A stretch of 64,000 bases of DNA from DASUAO01 sp046484625 (GTDB taxonomy: Bacteria > Actinomycetota > Acidimicrobiia > IMCC26256 > PALSA-555): contig JAWOIO010000192.1 in NCBI GenBank assembly GCA_046484625.1, positions 1 through 64,000 on the forward strand, read 5' to 3'. Below the pieces are notes generated by a model. It was not told where the DNA came from. It searched no databases and was given only the letters and a program-made list of their open reading frames with translations. The position numbers were made by a program, and so were the translations under genes. This document shows positions 24,840 to 33,532 of the stretch, in pieces (the first letter of the stretch is position 1; every line of letters begins with the position of its first letter).

Positions 24840-25666
24840 CGGCTCTGCGCCAGCAGCGTTCCGTCGGCGGCCCAGACCTCGCCGTCCTCCTCGAGGAACC
24901 CCCCGGCCGACACGTTGGTGCGGAACACCGCGAGGAGGAAGTCCTCGGGACCGATCCCGGGGTGGGGCAGTCCGGCCCGGAAGTGCACCGTCAGATCGAC
25001 TGTCGGCACGACCATGGGGACCGGTGCGCGCGAGAACACCGGCGGGATCCACGCGTCGGTGACCGCCGCGAGCACAGGGGCGTCGAACGGCTGCGGCTCC
25101 TCCAGACGGATCCACCCCCCACCGATCGCCGCGGGTGACGGCGCACCACCGGTCCACGGCCGTTCACCGATCGCCCAACGGGTGTCCCAGCGCCGCGCGA
25201 TCGGAGGCGCATCGGCCGGCACGGTCTCGGCGGCAATCGTCGCCGGATCGGCGACCTCGGGCCGCACGAGGTCGCAGAACTCGGGCCCCGGTCGCGGCGT
25301 GGAGAATGCAGCCACTCCGAGCGCGATGAGGCGATCGCCCTGCTCGACTCGAGCCGTGCACGTCGTCAGCGAGCGACCGCGCCGTTCGACATTCGTGGCG
25401 ATGGTGATCACTCCCGCCTCGGGAGGTGCGACGAAGTGGGTCGTCAACGAGCGCGGCGCCCGGTCGGCATCGGCGACGGTCTCGCCGAGCGCCCGGAGGA
25501 TGATCGCGGCCAGGTAGCCGCCGTTCGGGCCCCGGGCGACCCACCACGCCTCGTCGACCCGCGCTTCGAAGAAGGCGTGGGCACGCTCCGCCCCGGATCC
25601 CCCGGCCTCGGAGTCGGGGTGGGCGACGGGCGTGACGGCGGTGTCGCGTCGGAACCGGGTCGGCAC
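24806..25666 (-). CDS. Acyl-CoA thioesterase, TesB-like double hot-dog
   Basis: This 286-residue protein reads as two hot-dog halves. The N-terminal half has 'WWVARGPNGGYLAAIILRAL' and 'LTTHFVAPPEAG', and the C-terminal half has 'PTVDLTVHFRAG' and 'DGTLLAQSRQLAAIL', the pattern of the TesB/actinobacterial thioesterase family. It should hydrolyse acyl-CoA esters. Its 3' end overlaps the convergent peptidase gene by 34 bases. It is divergent from the alpha/beta hydrolase gene across 67 bases. Confidence 0.85.
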   Translation of the reverse strand: MPTRFRRDTAVTPVAHPDSEAGGSGAERAHAFFEARVDEAWWVARGPNGGYLAAIILRALGETVADADRAPRSLTTHFVAPPEAGVITIATNVERRGRSLTTCTARVEQGDRLIALGVAAFSTPRPGPEFCDLVRPEVADPATIAAETVPADAPPIARRWDTRWAIGERPWTGGAPSPAAIGGGWIRLEEPQPFDAPVLAAVTDAWIPPVFSRAPVPMVVPTVDLTVHFRAGLPHPGIGPEDFLLAVFRTNVSAGGFLEEDGEVWAADGTLLAQSRQLAAILPLGA

Positions 25667-25733
25667 GGCGGGTCACCCTACCGGCCGGAGCCCCCGCGAT
25701 CGGCCGCCCGGGCCAGCACTTAGGCTCGGCGCC

Positions 25734-26384
25734 GTGATCGAGCGCCTGGAGCTCCCGTCGAGCGACGGCGTCGTGCTCGAGGCGGAGCTGGCGACGTCGA
25801 CGGTGGCCGAGCGCGCCGCGATGGTCCTGTGCCATCCGCACCCGCAGTTCGGCGGCACCATGCGCTCGCTCGTGATCTCGGAGCTGTTCGGTGCGCTGCC
25901 CGCGGCCGGGGTGACGTGCCTTCGGTTCAACTTCCGCGGTGTCGAGTCGAGCACCGGTGCCTACGACGAGGGACGAGGCGAGCGCGACGACACGCATACG
26001 GCCGTCCGTGCGCTCGCCGGAACGAGCGATGCTCCGCTCGTTCTCACGGGGTGGTCGTTCGGGGCCGACATGGCCCTGTCGGTGCGCGACGATCAGATCG
26101 TCGGGTGGTTGGCGATCGCGCCACCCCTGCACTTCGCGTCCGAGCTGGACGCACTCGCGGGCGACCCCCGTCCGAAGCACCTGGCCCTCGCCGAGCACGA
26201 CGAGTTCCGCGCGCCCGCCGAGATCCTCGAGCAGACGGAGGGATGGGCTTCCACGACCGTCGAGGTCGTCCCCGGCGCGAGCCACTTCTTCGTCGGACGG
26301 ACGGATCGGCTCGTGGCGGCCGCTCAGGAGTTCGTCGAGCGGGTCGCCCCGACCGAGAGCCCGGGAACTCAGCCGATACGCTGA
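25734..26384 (+). CDS. Alpha/beta hydrolase (COG2945-like)
   Basis: This is a 216-residue alpha/beta hydrolase. The oxyanion motif 'LCHPHPQFGGTM', then 'RFNFRGVESSTGAY', and the nucleophile Ser in 'GWSFGAD' are characteristic of a widespread small-hydrolase family of unknown substrate. The C-terminal 'GASHFFVG' supplies the His. GTG 25734 gives the family N-terminus (IERLELPSSDG). No signal peptide. Confidence 0.87.
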   Translation: MIERLELPSSDGVVLEAELATSTVAERAAMVLCHPHPQFGGTMRSLVISELFGALPAAGVTCLRFNFRGVESSTGAYDEGRGERDDTHTAVRALAGTSDAPLVLTGWSFGADMALSVRDDQIVGWLAIAPPLHFASELDALAGDPRPKHLALAEHDEFRAPAEILEQTEGWASTTVEVVPGASHFFVGRTDRLVAAAQEFVERVAPTESPGTQPIR

Positions 26385-26451
26385 TCGGGCCGCGCCGCGA
26401 CGCCTGTTGCGCGGCCTGGTCGGCGAACCGCCACGACCGAGGACTCCCCCC

Positions 26452-28419
26452 ATGCCCCGAACCGAGGCCCTGGCCACTGGACGCGGCTCCACCCAGGCGC
26501 TCCCCTCTACCTTCGGCTTCAAGCCGGCCCTCGACGGGCTGCGGGCCGTGGCGGTCGGCTCCGTCATCGCCTTCCACTTCGGCGCCGACGGCTTCCAGGG
26601 CGGGTTCCTCGGCGTCGACACCTTCTTCGTCCTCTCGGGCTACCTCATCACCTCCCTGTTGCTCACCGAGTGGGGGCGGACGTCCACGATCGACTTCCTC
26701 GCGTTCTGGATCCGACGCGCGCGGCGGCTCCTGCCGGCGCTGTTCATCGTCCTGATCGCGATCGCGATCTGGGCTCGGCTCGACGTCAACACCGACCGTC
26801 TCGGTGACTTCCGGGCCGACCTGCTCTGGACGACGTTCTACGGCGCCAACTGGCACTTCATCGGCTCCGGCGAGTCCTACTTCGACCTCTTCAGTGACGC
26901 GTCGCCCCTTCGACACGCATGGTCGTTGGCCATCGAGGAGCAGTTCTACCTGTTCTGGCCGCTGATCACGTTCGGATGCCTCCGGCTGGCCCGGGGACGA
27001 ACCCGCGTCCTGACCACCGTGTGCGTCGGAGGGATCATCGCGTCATCGTTCGCGATGATCGTGCTCTACGAGAGCGGCGATCCGTCACGCGCCTACTACG
27101 GGACGGACAGTCGCGCGAGCCAGCTCCTCGTCGGCGCGTTGCTAGCGATCGTGCTCACCCGATGGGCACCGCGGGCGCGGAGCGCGCAGGTCGGCGTCCA
27201 GGCGGCCGGCATCGTCGGCGCGGCGTTCTGCCTGTGGGCATTCACGAGCGTCAACGACCGCGACTCGTGGATGTACCACGGCGGGTTCCTGCTCTTCGCG
27301 GTCGCAACCGCGGCGGTGATCGTCGCGATCATCCAGCCCGAGCGTGGACCGCTCGCGCGACTGCTGTCGATCCGGCCGGTTCGCTGGATCGGCCAGGTGT
27401 CGTACGGGCTGTACTTGTGGCACTGGCCGGTGCAGGTCGCGCTGTCCGAGCCACGCACCGGCCTCTCGGGATGGGACCTCGCGCTCCTCCGCCTCGCGGT
27501 GACCTTCGCGGCGGCGACGCTCTCCTACTACCTGGTCGAGCTCCCCATCCGCCACGGCGAGCTCAAGGGACGCGTCGCCCGTACCGCGACCCCGCTCGGC
27601 TTCGTCGCGGTCACCGTCGTCATCCTCGTCTCGACGGCCGCCGCGACGACCCCACCGGAGTTCCTCACCGCGAACCCGAACGAGGTGATCTCGACGCCCT
27701 CGGCCACCGGTAAAGATCTGCCGCCGAGCGGGTCGCCCGAGGCCGAGCTCGGGACCGTGCTGCTCGTCGGAGACTCGATCGCAGCATCGGTCGGGGACGG
27801 GCTCGGTGCCGAGGCGGCGACCCGCGGCATCCCTTTCCAAGCCGCGACACGCCCAGGATGCGGGATGGTCACCGGCATCCCGGCGCTCCCTGACGGAACC
27901 GAGATCGCGTGGGGCCCCGCGTGCGCCGAGGGCACGCCCGGATACCTCGCGGACGCGGTCGCCGCGAGCGACCCCGACACCATCCTCTGGCTGAGCACCT
28001 GGGAGACCTCGGATCGGATCGTCGGCGGGAGGTTCTACGAGTTCGGGACGCCCGAAGCCGACCGGATGCTCCTCGAGCGGATGGAGGAGTCGTATCGCGT
28101 GCTCGCCGAGTCAGGAGCGTCGATCGTGATGGTCGCCAACACCCCGCGCGCGGCCGAGAGCGAGGTCCTCGTCCGCGACCCCGAACAGGAGCGCGACTAC
28201 CTGCACCTGAACGCGCTGTACCGGCAGTTCGCAGACGCCCACCCGGACTCGGTCCGGGTGCTGGATCTCTCCGCGATCGTCTGCCCGGGCGGCGTCCCGT
28301 GCCCCGCGGACGTCGGCGGAGTCCGCCCCCGTCCCCGCGACGGCGGGCACTTCGAGGGCGACGGCCCGGCCTGGATCGCTCCGAGGTTGTTCGACGCGCT
28401 CGTAGAGTCGAAGCCCTAG
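26452..28419 (+). CDS. Membrane acyltransferase 3 with C-terminal SGNH domain (OafA-like)
   Basis: This 655-residue two-domain protein probably O-acetylates a cell-surface glycan. Residues ~20-380 form about ten transmembrane helices of the acyltransferase-3 family, with 'LDGLRAVAVGSVIAFHFG' and 'FFVLSGYLITSLLL' at the start and 'HAWSLAIEEQFYLFWP' internally. Residues ~435-655 are an SGNH hydrolase-like domain with 'VLLVGDSIAASVGDG' and the Asp/His end 'RPRDGGHFEGDG'. This combination transfers acyl groups across the membrane to an extracytoplasmic acceptor. A stand-alone SGNH protein at 45223-46098 shares several motifs with this domain. Confidence 0.9.
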   Translation: MPRTEALATGRGSTQALPSTFGFKPALDGLRAVAVGSVIAFHFGADGFQGGFLGVDTFFVLSGYLITSLLLTEWGRTSTIDFLAFWIRRARRLLPALFIVLIAIAIWARLDVNTDRLGDFRADLLWTTFYGANWHFIGSGESYFDLFSDASPLRHAWSLAIEEQFYLFWPLITFGCLRLARGRTRVLTTVCVGGIIASSFAMIVLYESGDPSRAYYGTDSRASQLLVGALLAIVLTRWAPRARSAQVGVQAAGIVGAAFCLWAFTSVNDRDSWMYHGGFLLFAVATAAVIVAIIQPERGPLARLLSIRPVRWIGQVSYGLYLWHWPVQVALSEPRTGLSGWDLALLRLAVTFAAATLSYYLVELPIRHGELKGRVARTATPLGFVAVTVVILVSTAAATTPPEFLTANPNEVISTPSATGKDLPPSGSPEAELGTVLLVGDSIAASVGDGLGAEAATRGIPFQAATRPGCGMVTGIPALPDGTEIAWGPACAEGTPGYLADAVAASDPDTILWLSTWETSDRIVGGRFYEFGTPEADRMLLERMEESYRVLAESGASIVMVANTPRAAESEVLVRDPEQERDYLHLNALYRQFADAHPDSVRVLDLSAIVCPGGVPCPADVGGVRPRPRDGGHFEGDGPAWIAPRLFDALVESKP

Positions 28420-28640
28420 GTCGACGCGCTCGAGGTCTTCATCAGGCCGATCCGGTCGAGAAATGCTCCGCGCCGCTCGACGACGCTGCGCCACTGCACG
28501 AGATCGTTGTCGAAGTGCGCGCGATCACCCTCTTCGTATGCGTGCTCGAGCTCGTCGAACGCGGCATCCTCCGCGTCCAACAGCTCCCGGTAGCGCCGGA
28601 AGAACCCCTCGTCCAGGTGCTCGGCATCGGTCATCGCCAC
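28416..28640 (-). CDS. Small acidic helical protein of unknown function
   Basis: This 74-residue, mostly helical and acidic protein (many Glu/Asp/Arg, motif 'FFRRYRELLDAEDAAFDELEHAYEEGD') overlaps the convergent acyltransferase gene by 4 bases. ATG 28640 is plausible, though a second Met lies three residues in. No family is recognised. It is downstream of hisA on the same strand with a 100-base gap. Confidence 0.6.
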   Translation of the reverse strand: MAMTDAEHLDEGFFRRYRELLDAEDAAFDELEHAYEEGDRAHFDNDLVQWRSVVERRGAFLDRIGLMKTSSAST

Positions 28641-28740
28641 CTCCTCGTCACCGGCAGCACCGCCACGGTGCCACCACCCGGAAGGTACCCGAGCTGGGGC
28701 CCCCTGTCAGCAGAGCGCCGCGGCCGGCCCGGAACGGCCC

Positions 28741-29469
28741 TCATTCCAGCGCCGCGAGCGCCTCCCCGAGGGTGAAGCGCTGCTCGTAGATGGCCTTGCC
28801 GACGATGACGCCGGCGAGGCGGCGGTCACCGATCGCCAGGTCCGCGAGGGCCCGGAGGTCGGCGAGCGACCCGACGCCCCCGCTCGCGATGACGGGAACC
28901 GTCGTGGCCTCCAGCACCGCCCGCAGCTGGTCGAGGTCGGGACCCACGAGCATCCCGTCGCGAGCGATCTCCGTCACGACCAGCGCGGCGACCCCGAAGC
29001 CGGCGAAGCGCGCCGCGAGGTCAAGGAGGTCGTGACCGCTCCCCTCGGTCCAGCCGCGCACGGCCACCTCACGGCCCCGGGCGTCCAACCCGACCGCGAT
29101 CGCGCCCGGATGGAACGAGCACAGCGCATCCACGAGCTCCGGGTCCTCCACCGCGGCCGTCCCTACGACAACCCGCGCGGCACCGCAGCGGAGCAGCGCG
29201 CCCGCCGCCTCGACGCTCCGAACCCCGCCCCCGACCTGGATCGAGCACGGAACGGCCGCGGCGATCGCCTCGACGACCGCGAGGTTCGCCGGCTCACCCG
29301 TCCGCGCGGCGTCGAGGTCGACCACATGGATCCACTCGGTCCCGGCGGCGGCGAACGCCCGCGCGACGGCGATCGGATCGTCGTCGTACACCCTCTCGCG
29401 CGCGAAGTCGCCTTGCTCGAGCCGGACCGCGCGACCGGCTCGTACGTCGATCGCCGGGTACACCTGCAC
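28741..29469 (-). CDS. hisA: ProFAR isomerase HisA (PriA-like features)
   Basis: It isomerises ProFAR in histidine synthesis. The 242-residue barrel shows 'PAIDVRAGRAVRLEQGD' (catalytic Asp), 'IQVGGGVRS' and 'EIARDGMLVGPDL' plus 'VIASGGVGSL' (phosphate loops). The loop 'VRGWTEGSG' has the Arg-Gly-Trp of actinobacterial PriA, which also handles the TrpF reaction. Because a separate trpF exists here, true dual activity is uncertain. It follows hisB by 17 bases, where hisH is normally found between them. Confidence 0.93.
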   Translation of the reverse strand: MQVYPAIDVRAGRAVRLEQGDFARERVYDDDPIAVARAFAAAGTEWIHVVDLDAARTGEPANLAVVEAIAAAVPCSIQVGGGVRSVEAAGALLRCGAARVVVGTAAVEDPELVDALCSFHPGAIAVGLDARGREVAVRGWTEGSGHDLLDLAARFAGFGVAALVVTEIARDGMLVGPDLDQLRAVLEATTVPVIASGGVGSLADLRALADLAIGDRRLAGVIVGKAIYEQRFTLGEALAALE

Positions 29470-29486
29470 GAATCAGGCCCCCACGG

Positions 29487-30080
29487 TCAGAGGGTGCCCT
29501 TGGTGCTCGGGATCCCCGTGCTCTCGATCCGCACGGCGTCACGAAGCGCGACGGCTGCCCCCTTGAACGACGCCTCGATCACGTGGTGGCCGTTGCGACC
29601 CGTGATCGAGCGCAGGTGCAGCGTGATCGCGGCGGCGACGGTGAACGCGCGCCAGAACTCCTCGCAGAGCTGGACGTCGAAGGTCCCGATCCACTCGACC
29701 ACGGGATCGACCTCGTACACGAGGAACGGTCGTCCGGAAAGATCGAGGGACACCTGGACGAGCGCCTCGTCGAGCGGCACGGACGACGAGGCGAACCGTC
29801 GCACTCCGGCCTTGTCACCCAGCGCGGTGGCGAGCGCCTCCCCGAGTGCGATCCCCACGTCCTCGACCGTGTGGTGGAGGTCGATCTCGAGGTCGCCGTC
29901 CGCCTCGATGTCGAGATCGAAGTGGGCGTGCTTCCCGAGCTGCTCCAGCATGTGATCGAAGAACGGGATCCCGGTGCGCGCCCGGGCCCGGCCCGCTCCG
30001 TCCAGGTCGACCTTCACCGAGATGGTGGTCTCCTTGGTGGAGCGCGTGATCTCGCCCGAACGTCTCGTTGCGGCACTCAT
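29487..30080 (-). CDS. hisB: Imidazoleglycerol-phosphate dehydratase
   Basis: It dehydrates IGP to imidazole-acetol phosphate. The 197-residue monofunctional enzyme has the two manganese-binding repeats 'FFDHMLEQLGKHAHFD' and 'LHHTVEDVGIALG', then 'HLRSITGRNGHHVIEASFKG'. ATG 30080 overlaps the hisC stop by 4 bases. No HisB phosphatase domain is attached. Confidence 0.95.
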   Translation of the reverse strand: MSAATRRSGEITRSTKETTISVKVDLDGAGRARARTGIPFFDHMLEQLGKHAHFDLDIEADGDLEIDLHHTVEDVGIALGEALATALGDKAGVRRFASSSVPLDEALVQVSLDLSGRPFLVYEVDPVVEWIGTFDVQLCEEFWRAFTVAAAITLHLRSITGRNGHHVIEASFKGAAVALRDAVRIESTGIPSTKGTL

Positions 30081-31165
30081 GGGGCTCCGCTCTCGTCGAG
30101 CGCGCCGCGCAAGGCGGCGAGCATCCGATCGTCTTCGTCGGGCGTCCCGACGGTGATGCGCAGACAGTCGTCGAGCCGCGGCCATCGGCTGAAGTCGCGG
30201 ACCAGCACGCCGTGCGCGACCAGCCGGTCCCACACGGCACGTCCGTCGCCGTCGAGGCGTACGAGGACGAAGTTCGCCCCGGACGGGTAGACGGTGAGCC
30301 CGGGCAACCGGTGCAGCTCTTCGACGAGGCGCGTGCGCTCGGCGACGAGGGTCTCGACCCGGCTTCGCATCTCCACATCGAAGCGGAGTGCCGTGAGGCC
30401 GGCGAGCTGGGTCGGGGCCGACAGGTGGTACGGGAGGACGACCTTCTCGAGCTCCGCGATCACCGACGTCGGACCCACGGCGAAGCCGAGGCGCACGGCT
30501 GCGAGCGACCACACCTTCGAGTAGGTGCGCACGACGACCAACGGGACGTCGTCGGCGACGAGCTCGAGCGCGCTCCAGTCGGAGAACTCGCCGTACGCCT
30601 CGTCGACGACGAGGAGCCCCGGACCGTGGTCGATCACGGAGGTCAGGAGCGCCTCGACGGTCGCTCGGGGAGAGGTCGTCCCCGTCGGGTTGTTCGGACT
30701 GCACAGCAGGACGACGGACGGCCGCTCGGCCCCGATGAGGATCCCGGCCTCCGTCGGGGAGACCGAGAAGTCGCTGGCACGCTCACCCACGACGACGGTC
30801 GTCCCGGTGATGCGGGCGATGTGACTGTGCAGGGCGTAGGTCGGCTCGAACACGGCGACGCGTCGGCCGGCACCGCCGTAGGTGAGCAGCACGGTCTGCA
30901 GGACCTCGTTGGACCCGTTGGCGCAGAAGACCCGCTCGGGCGGGTGACCGAGTGTCGCGCCCATCGCTCTCCTGAGGTCGGTTGCAGCCCGGTCGGGGTA
31001 ACGGTGCAGGGGGATCGTGCGCTGGGCCTCGACCCAGGCGTCGAGGAACGCCGGCGGTGGCGGGTAGGGGCTCTCGTTGGTGTTGAGGCGCACCTCCACG
31101 TCGAGCTGCGGAGAGTGGTATCCGGACAGCTCCGTGAGGTCGGCCCTCGGCTGCGGGAGGCTCAT
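30077..31165 (-). CDS. hisC: Histidinol-phosphate aminotransferase
   Basis: This 362-residue PLP enzyme of fold type I transaminates imidazole-acetol phosphate. It has 'LNTNESPYPPPPAF' near the N-terminus, 'NPTGT', 'LLVVDEAYGEF' (PLP Asp/Tyr) and the PLP Lys in 'RTYSKVWSLAAVRLG'. ATG 31165 overlaps hisD by 4 bases; longer in-frame starts would run inside hisD. Confidence 0.94.
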   Translation of the reverse strand: MSLPQPRADLTELSGYHSPQLDVEVRLNTNESPYPPPPAFLDAWVEAQRTIPLHRYPDRAATDLRRAMGATLGHPPERVFCANGSNEVLQTVLLTYGGAGRRVAVFEPTYALHSHIARITGTTVVVGERASDFSVSPTEAGILIGAERPSVVLLCSPNNPTGTTSPRATVEALLTSVIDHGPGLLVVDEAYGEFSDWSALELVADDVPLVVVRTYSKVWSLAAVRLGFAVGPTSVIAELEKVVLPYHLSAPTQLAGLTALRFDVEMRSRVETLVAERTRLVEELHRLPGLTVYPSGANFVLVRLDGDGRAVWDRLVAHGVLVRDFSRWPRLDDCLRITVGTPDEDDRMLAALRGALDESGAP

Positions 31166-32490
31166 GACCCCTCCTGGGGATTGGGCGCCGTCCTGAGCGC
31201 GATGGATCGGGCGTGCTCGACGAGCCCTTCCGCGATCGCAAGTGTCCGCACGTACGGCCCGACCCGCGCGAGCCCTGGCGCGTCCAGGGTCACGATGTGG
31301 ATGTGCTTGCGGAAGTCGTCGACGCGCAATGCGCTCGCGAAGCGTGCCGTCCGACCGGTGGGCAGCACGTGGTTCGCGCCCGCGACGTAGTCGCCGACCG
31401 CGACCGGAGCCCATTCCCCACAGAAGACCGCACCGGCGTTGCGCACCGCCGGGACGAGTGCCTCCGGTCCAGCGGTCATCAGCTGGAGATGCTCGGGCGC
31501 GAGGACGTTGACGACGGCCATCGCCTGCTCGGCGTCGTCGACGAGCACCGTCCGACCGGTCTGTGTGAGCGTCGACTCGAGGTCAGGCCGACCAGCCGAG
31601 TCCGCCAACAGGGTCGCGATCTGGGCGTCGACCGCGTCGGCGACGGCGGGCTCCCACGTGACCAGCACCGCGGCTCCGTCGGGCCCGTGCTCGGCCTGGG
31701 CGAGCAGGTCCACGCCCACCAGCCGCGCGCCGACCGTCCCGTCGGCCACGATCACCACCTCCGACGGCCCGGCGAGCGACTCGATGCCGACGATCCCCGC
31801 AACCTCGCGCTTGGCGGCCGCGACGTACGCGTTCCCGGGGCCCACGATCACGTCCACCGGACGGATCGACTCGGTCCCGTACGCGAGCGCGCCGATCGCC
31901 TGCGCCCCCCCGACCCGGTACACCTCGTCGACACCGGCGATCGCCGCCGCCGCGAGCGCGGCCGTGGGAACCGCGCCGTCGGGGCCCGGCGGCACACAGA
32001 GCGCGATCTCGGGGACGCCCGCAACCCGCGCCGGCACGGCCGTCATGAGCACCGACGATGGGTAGCTCGCCCTCCCACCCGGCGCGTAGCAGCCCGCGCG
32101 ATCGACCGGGACCACCACCTCGCGCAGAGCGATCCCATCCCCCTCCATCCGCACCTCGACCGTCGTCTGGAGCCGGTGGTACGCGACGATCTCGCCGTGC
32201 GCGTACTCGAGCGCCTCTCGGAGGTCGGTCGGGATGCGCTCGAGCGCCGCCCGGACCACCTCGTTCGGGACCCGGACCGTGTCGATGCGACACCCGTCGA
32301 AGCGCTCAGTGAGCTCCACGAGGGCCCGGTCCCCGTCGCGCCGCACCGCATCGAGCACGTCGCGCACGGCGGCACGGACTTCGGCGTCGTTCGACGAGCC
32401 GCTGCCCGAGTCGTGCCGGGCCAGGGCCGCGGCGAGATCGCCGTCGAAGCCGCGAAGGTCGAGTCGCGAGAGCATGGGAGGCGCGCTCAT
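31162..32490 (-). CDS. hisD: Histidinol dehydrogenase
   Basis: It oxidises histidinol to histidine in two NAD-dependent steps with a zinc site. The 442-residue protein contains 'PGGRASYPSSVLM', 'VGPGNAYVAAAKREV', 'GPSEVVIVAD', 'APEHLQLM' (catalytic Glu-His) and 'GANHVLPTG'. ATG 32490 and ATG 32475 are both possible; either leaves the core intact. It is the first gene of hisDCB-A. Confidence 0.95.
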   Translation of the reverse strand: MSAPPMLSRLDLRGFDGDLAAALARHDSGSGSSNDAEVRAAVRDVLDAVRRDGDRALVELTERFDGCRIDTVRVPNEVVRAALERIPTDLREALEYAHGEIVAYHRLQTTVEVRMEGDGIALREVVVPVDRAGCYAPGGRASYPSSVLMTAVPARVAGVPEIALCVPPGPDGAVPTAALAAAAIAGVDEVYRVGGAQAIGALAYGTESIRPVDVIVGPGNAYVAAAKREVAGIVGIESLAGPSEVVIVADGTVGARLVGVDLLAQAEHGPDGAAVLVTWEPAVADAVDAQIATLLADSAGRPDLESTLTQTGRTVLVDDAEQAMAVVNVLAPEHLQLMTAGPEALVPAVRNAGAVFCGEWAPVAVGDYVAGANHVLPTGRTARFASALRVDDFRKHIHIVTLDAPGLARVGPYVRTLAIAEGLVEHARSIALRTAPNPQEGS

Positions 32491-32559
32491 CGTACCCGTG
32501 GCGACGCCGGATCCAGGTTCGAATTGCCCCGCGCGCCTTCGTGGGTCAGGCTCGCGCGC

Positions 32560-32760
32560 GTGAGCGACTCCGATCTCGCCGAGCTCTCGACCCTGCGGTC
32601 GCAGATCGAGGAGCTCACACGCCGAGTCCTCTCCGTCGCGATGCGCTACGACGACTCGCCCGACTCGGCGATCGCCGCCGACCTGTTCGCCGTCGAGCGG
32701 TCGTTGCTCTCGGCCCGTCGATCCCTCGATCGGGCCGGAGCGCACCTCACCCAGAGCTGA
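32560..32760 (+). CDS. Small helical (coiled-coil) protein of unknown function
   Basis: This 66-residue protein starts at GTG 32560, 70 bases from the divergent hisD start. It is predicted fully helical with heptad-like Leu/Ile positions ('LAELSTLRSQIEELTRRVL', 'DLFAVERSLLSARRSLD'), so a short dimerising antiparallel coil is plausible. Similar 60-70 residue actinobacterial proteins are uncharacterised. It converges on nth. Confidence 0.65.
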   Translation: MSDSDLAELSTLRSQIEELTRRVLSVAMRYDDSPDSAIAADLFAVERSLLSARRSLDRAGAHLTQS

Positions 32761-32778
32761 CCCGCGCCGCTCGACCGT

Positions 32779-33432
32779 TCACACCTTGAAGGCCGACGGA
32801 CACGTGTCCGCGAGCATGCAGTCGCCGCAGCGGGGCTTGCGCGCCGCGCACACCGCCCGCCCGTGCAGGATCATCCGGAGTGAGAACGCGCCCCGCTCCT
32901 CGGCCGGCACCAGGTCGTTCAGGTCGCGCTCGGCTCTCACCGCGTCGGTCTCACTGGTGAGACGGAGCAAACGCGCGATCCGTCCGACGTGGGTGTCGAC
33001 GGGGAGCCCCGGGAGGCCGAATGCCACGGACCGGATCACATTCGCGGTCTTGCGGCCGACGCCCGGCAACGAGACCAGGTCGGCGAGCTCCCGCGGGACC
33101 TCCCCGGCGAAGCGCTCCTCGAGGCCATGGGCCATGCCGAGCAGGTTCTTGGCCTTCGACCGGAAGAAGCCCGTCGAGTGGATCAGCTGCTCGAGCTCCT
33201 CGGGGTCGGCGTCGGCGAGATCAGCCGCGTTCGGGTAGCGCGCGAAGAGCTCGGGCGTCACCCGGTTGACCATCTCGTCGGTGCACTGCGCCGAGAGGAT
33301 CGTCGCGACCAGCAGCTGGAACGGGGAGCCGTGCTCCAGCGCGCAGAGGTCGACCGCCGTCCCCGGGTACTCGGCGGCAAGGCGCTCGCGCACCGTGTCA
33401 GCCCGCGCCCGGGCTCCTCGGGGCTTGGCCAT
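32779..33432 (-). CDS. nth: Endonuclease III (DNA glycosylase/AP lyase)
   Basis: It removes oxidised pyrimidines in base-excision repair. The 217-residue protein has the helix-hairpin-helix 'LPGVGRKTANV', the catalytic Asp in 'PVDTHVGR', the catalytic Lys in the 'LLVATILSAQCTDEMVN' to hairpin region, and the C-x6-C-x2-C-x5-C Fe-S cluster at the C-terminus ('CAARKPRCGDCMLADTC'). Confidence 0.95.
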   Translation of the reverse strand: MAKPRGARARADTVRERLAAEYPGTAVDLCALEHGSPFQLLVATILSAQCTDEMVNRVTPELFARYPNAADLADADPEELEQLIHSTGFFRSKAKNLLGMAHGLEERFAGEVPRELADLVSLPGVGRKTANVIRSVAFGLPGLPVDTHVGRIARLLRLTSETDAVRAERDLNDLVPAEERGAFSLRMILHGRAVCAARKPRCGDCMLADTCPSAFKV

Positions 33433-33532
33433 CCGGGCACCCTAACGAACGCCTGGCGATCGGCTGCCCGAACCCGCGGCCGAGCACACCCACGGCGGCG
33501 GCACCGCATCAGACGGCCGGTAGCCTCGACGC

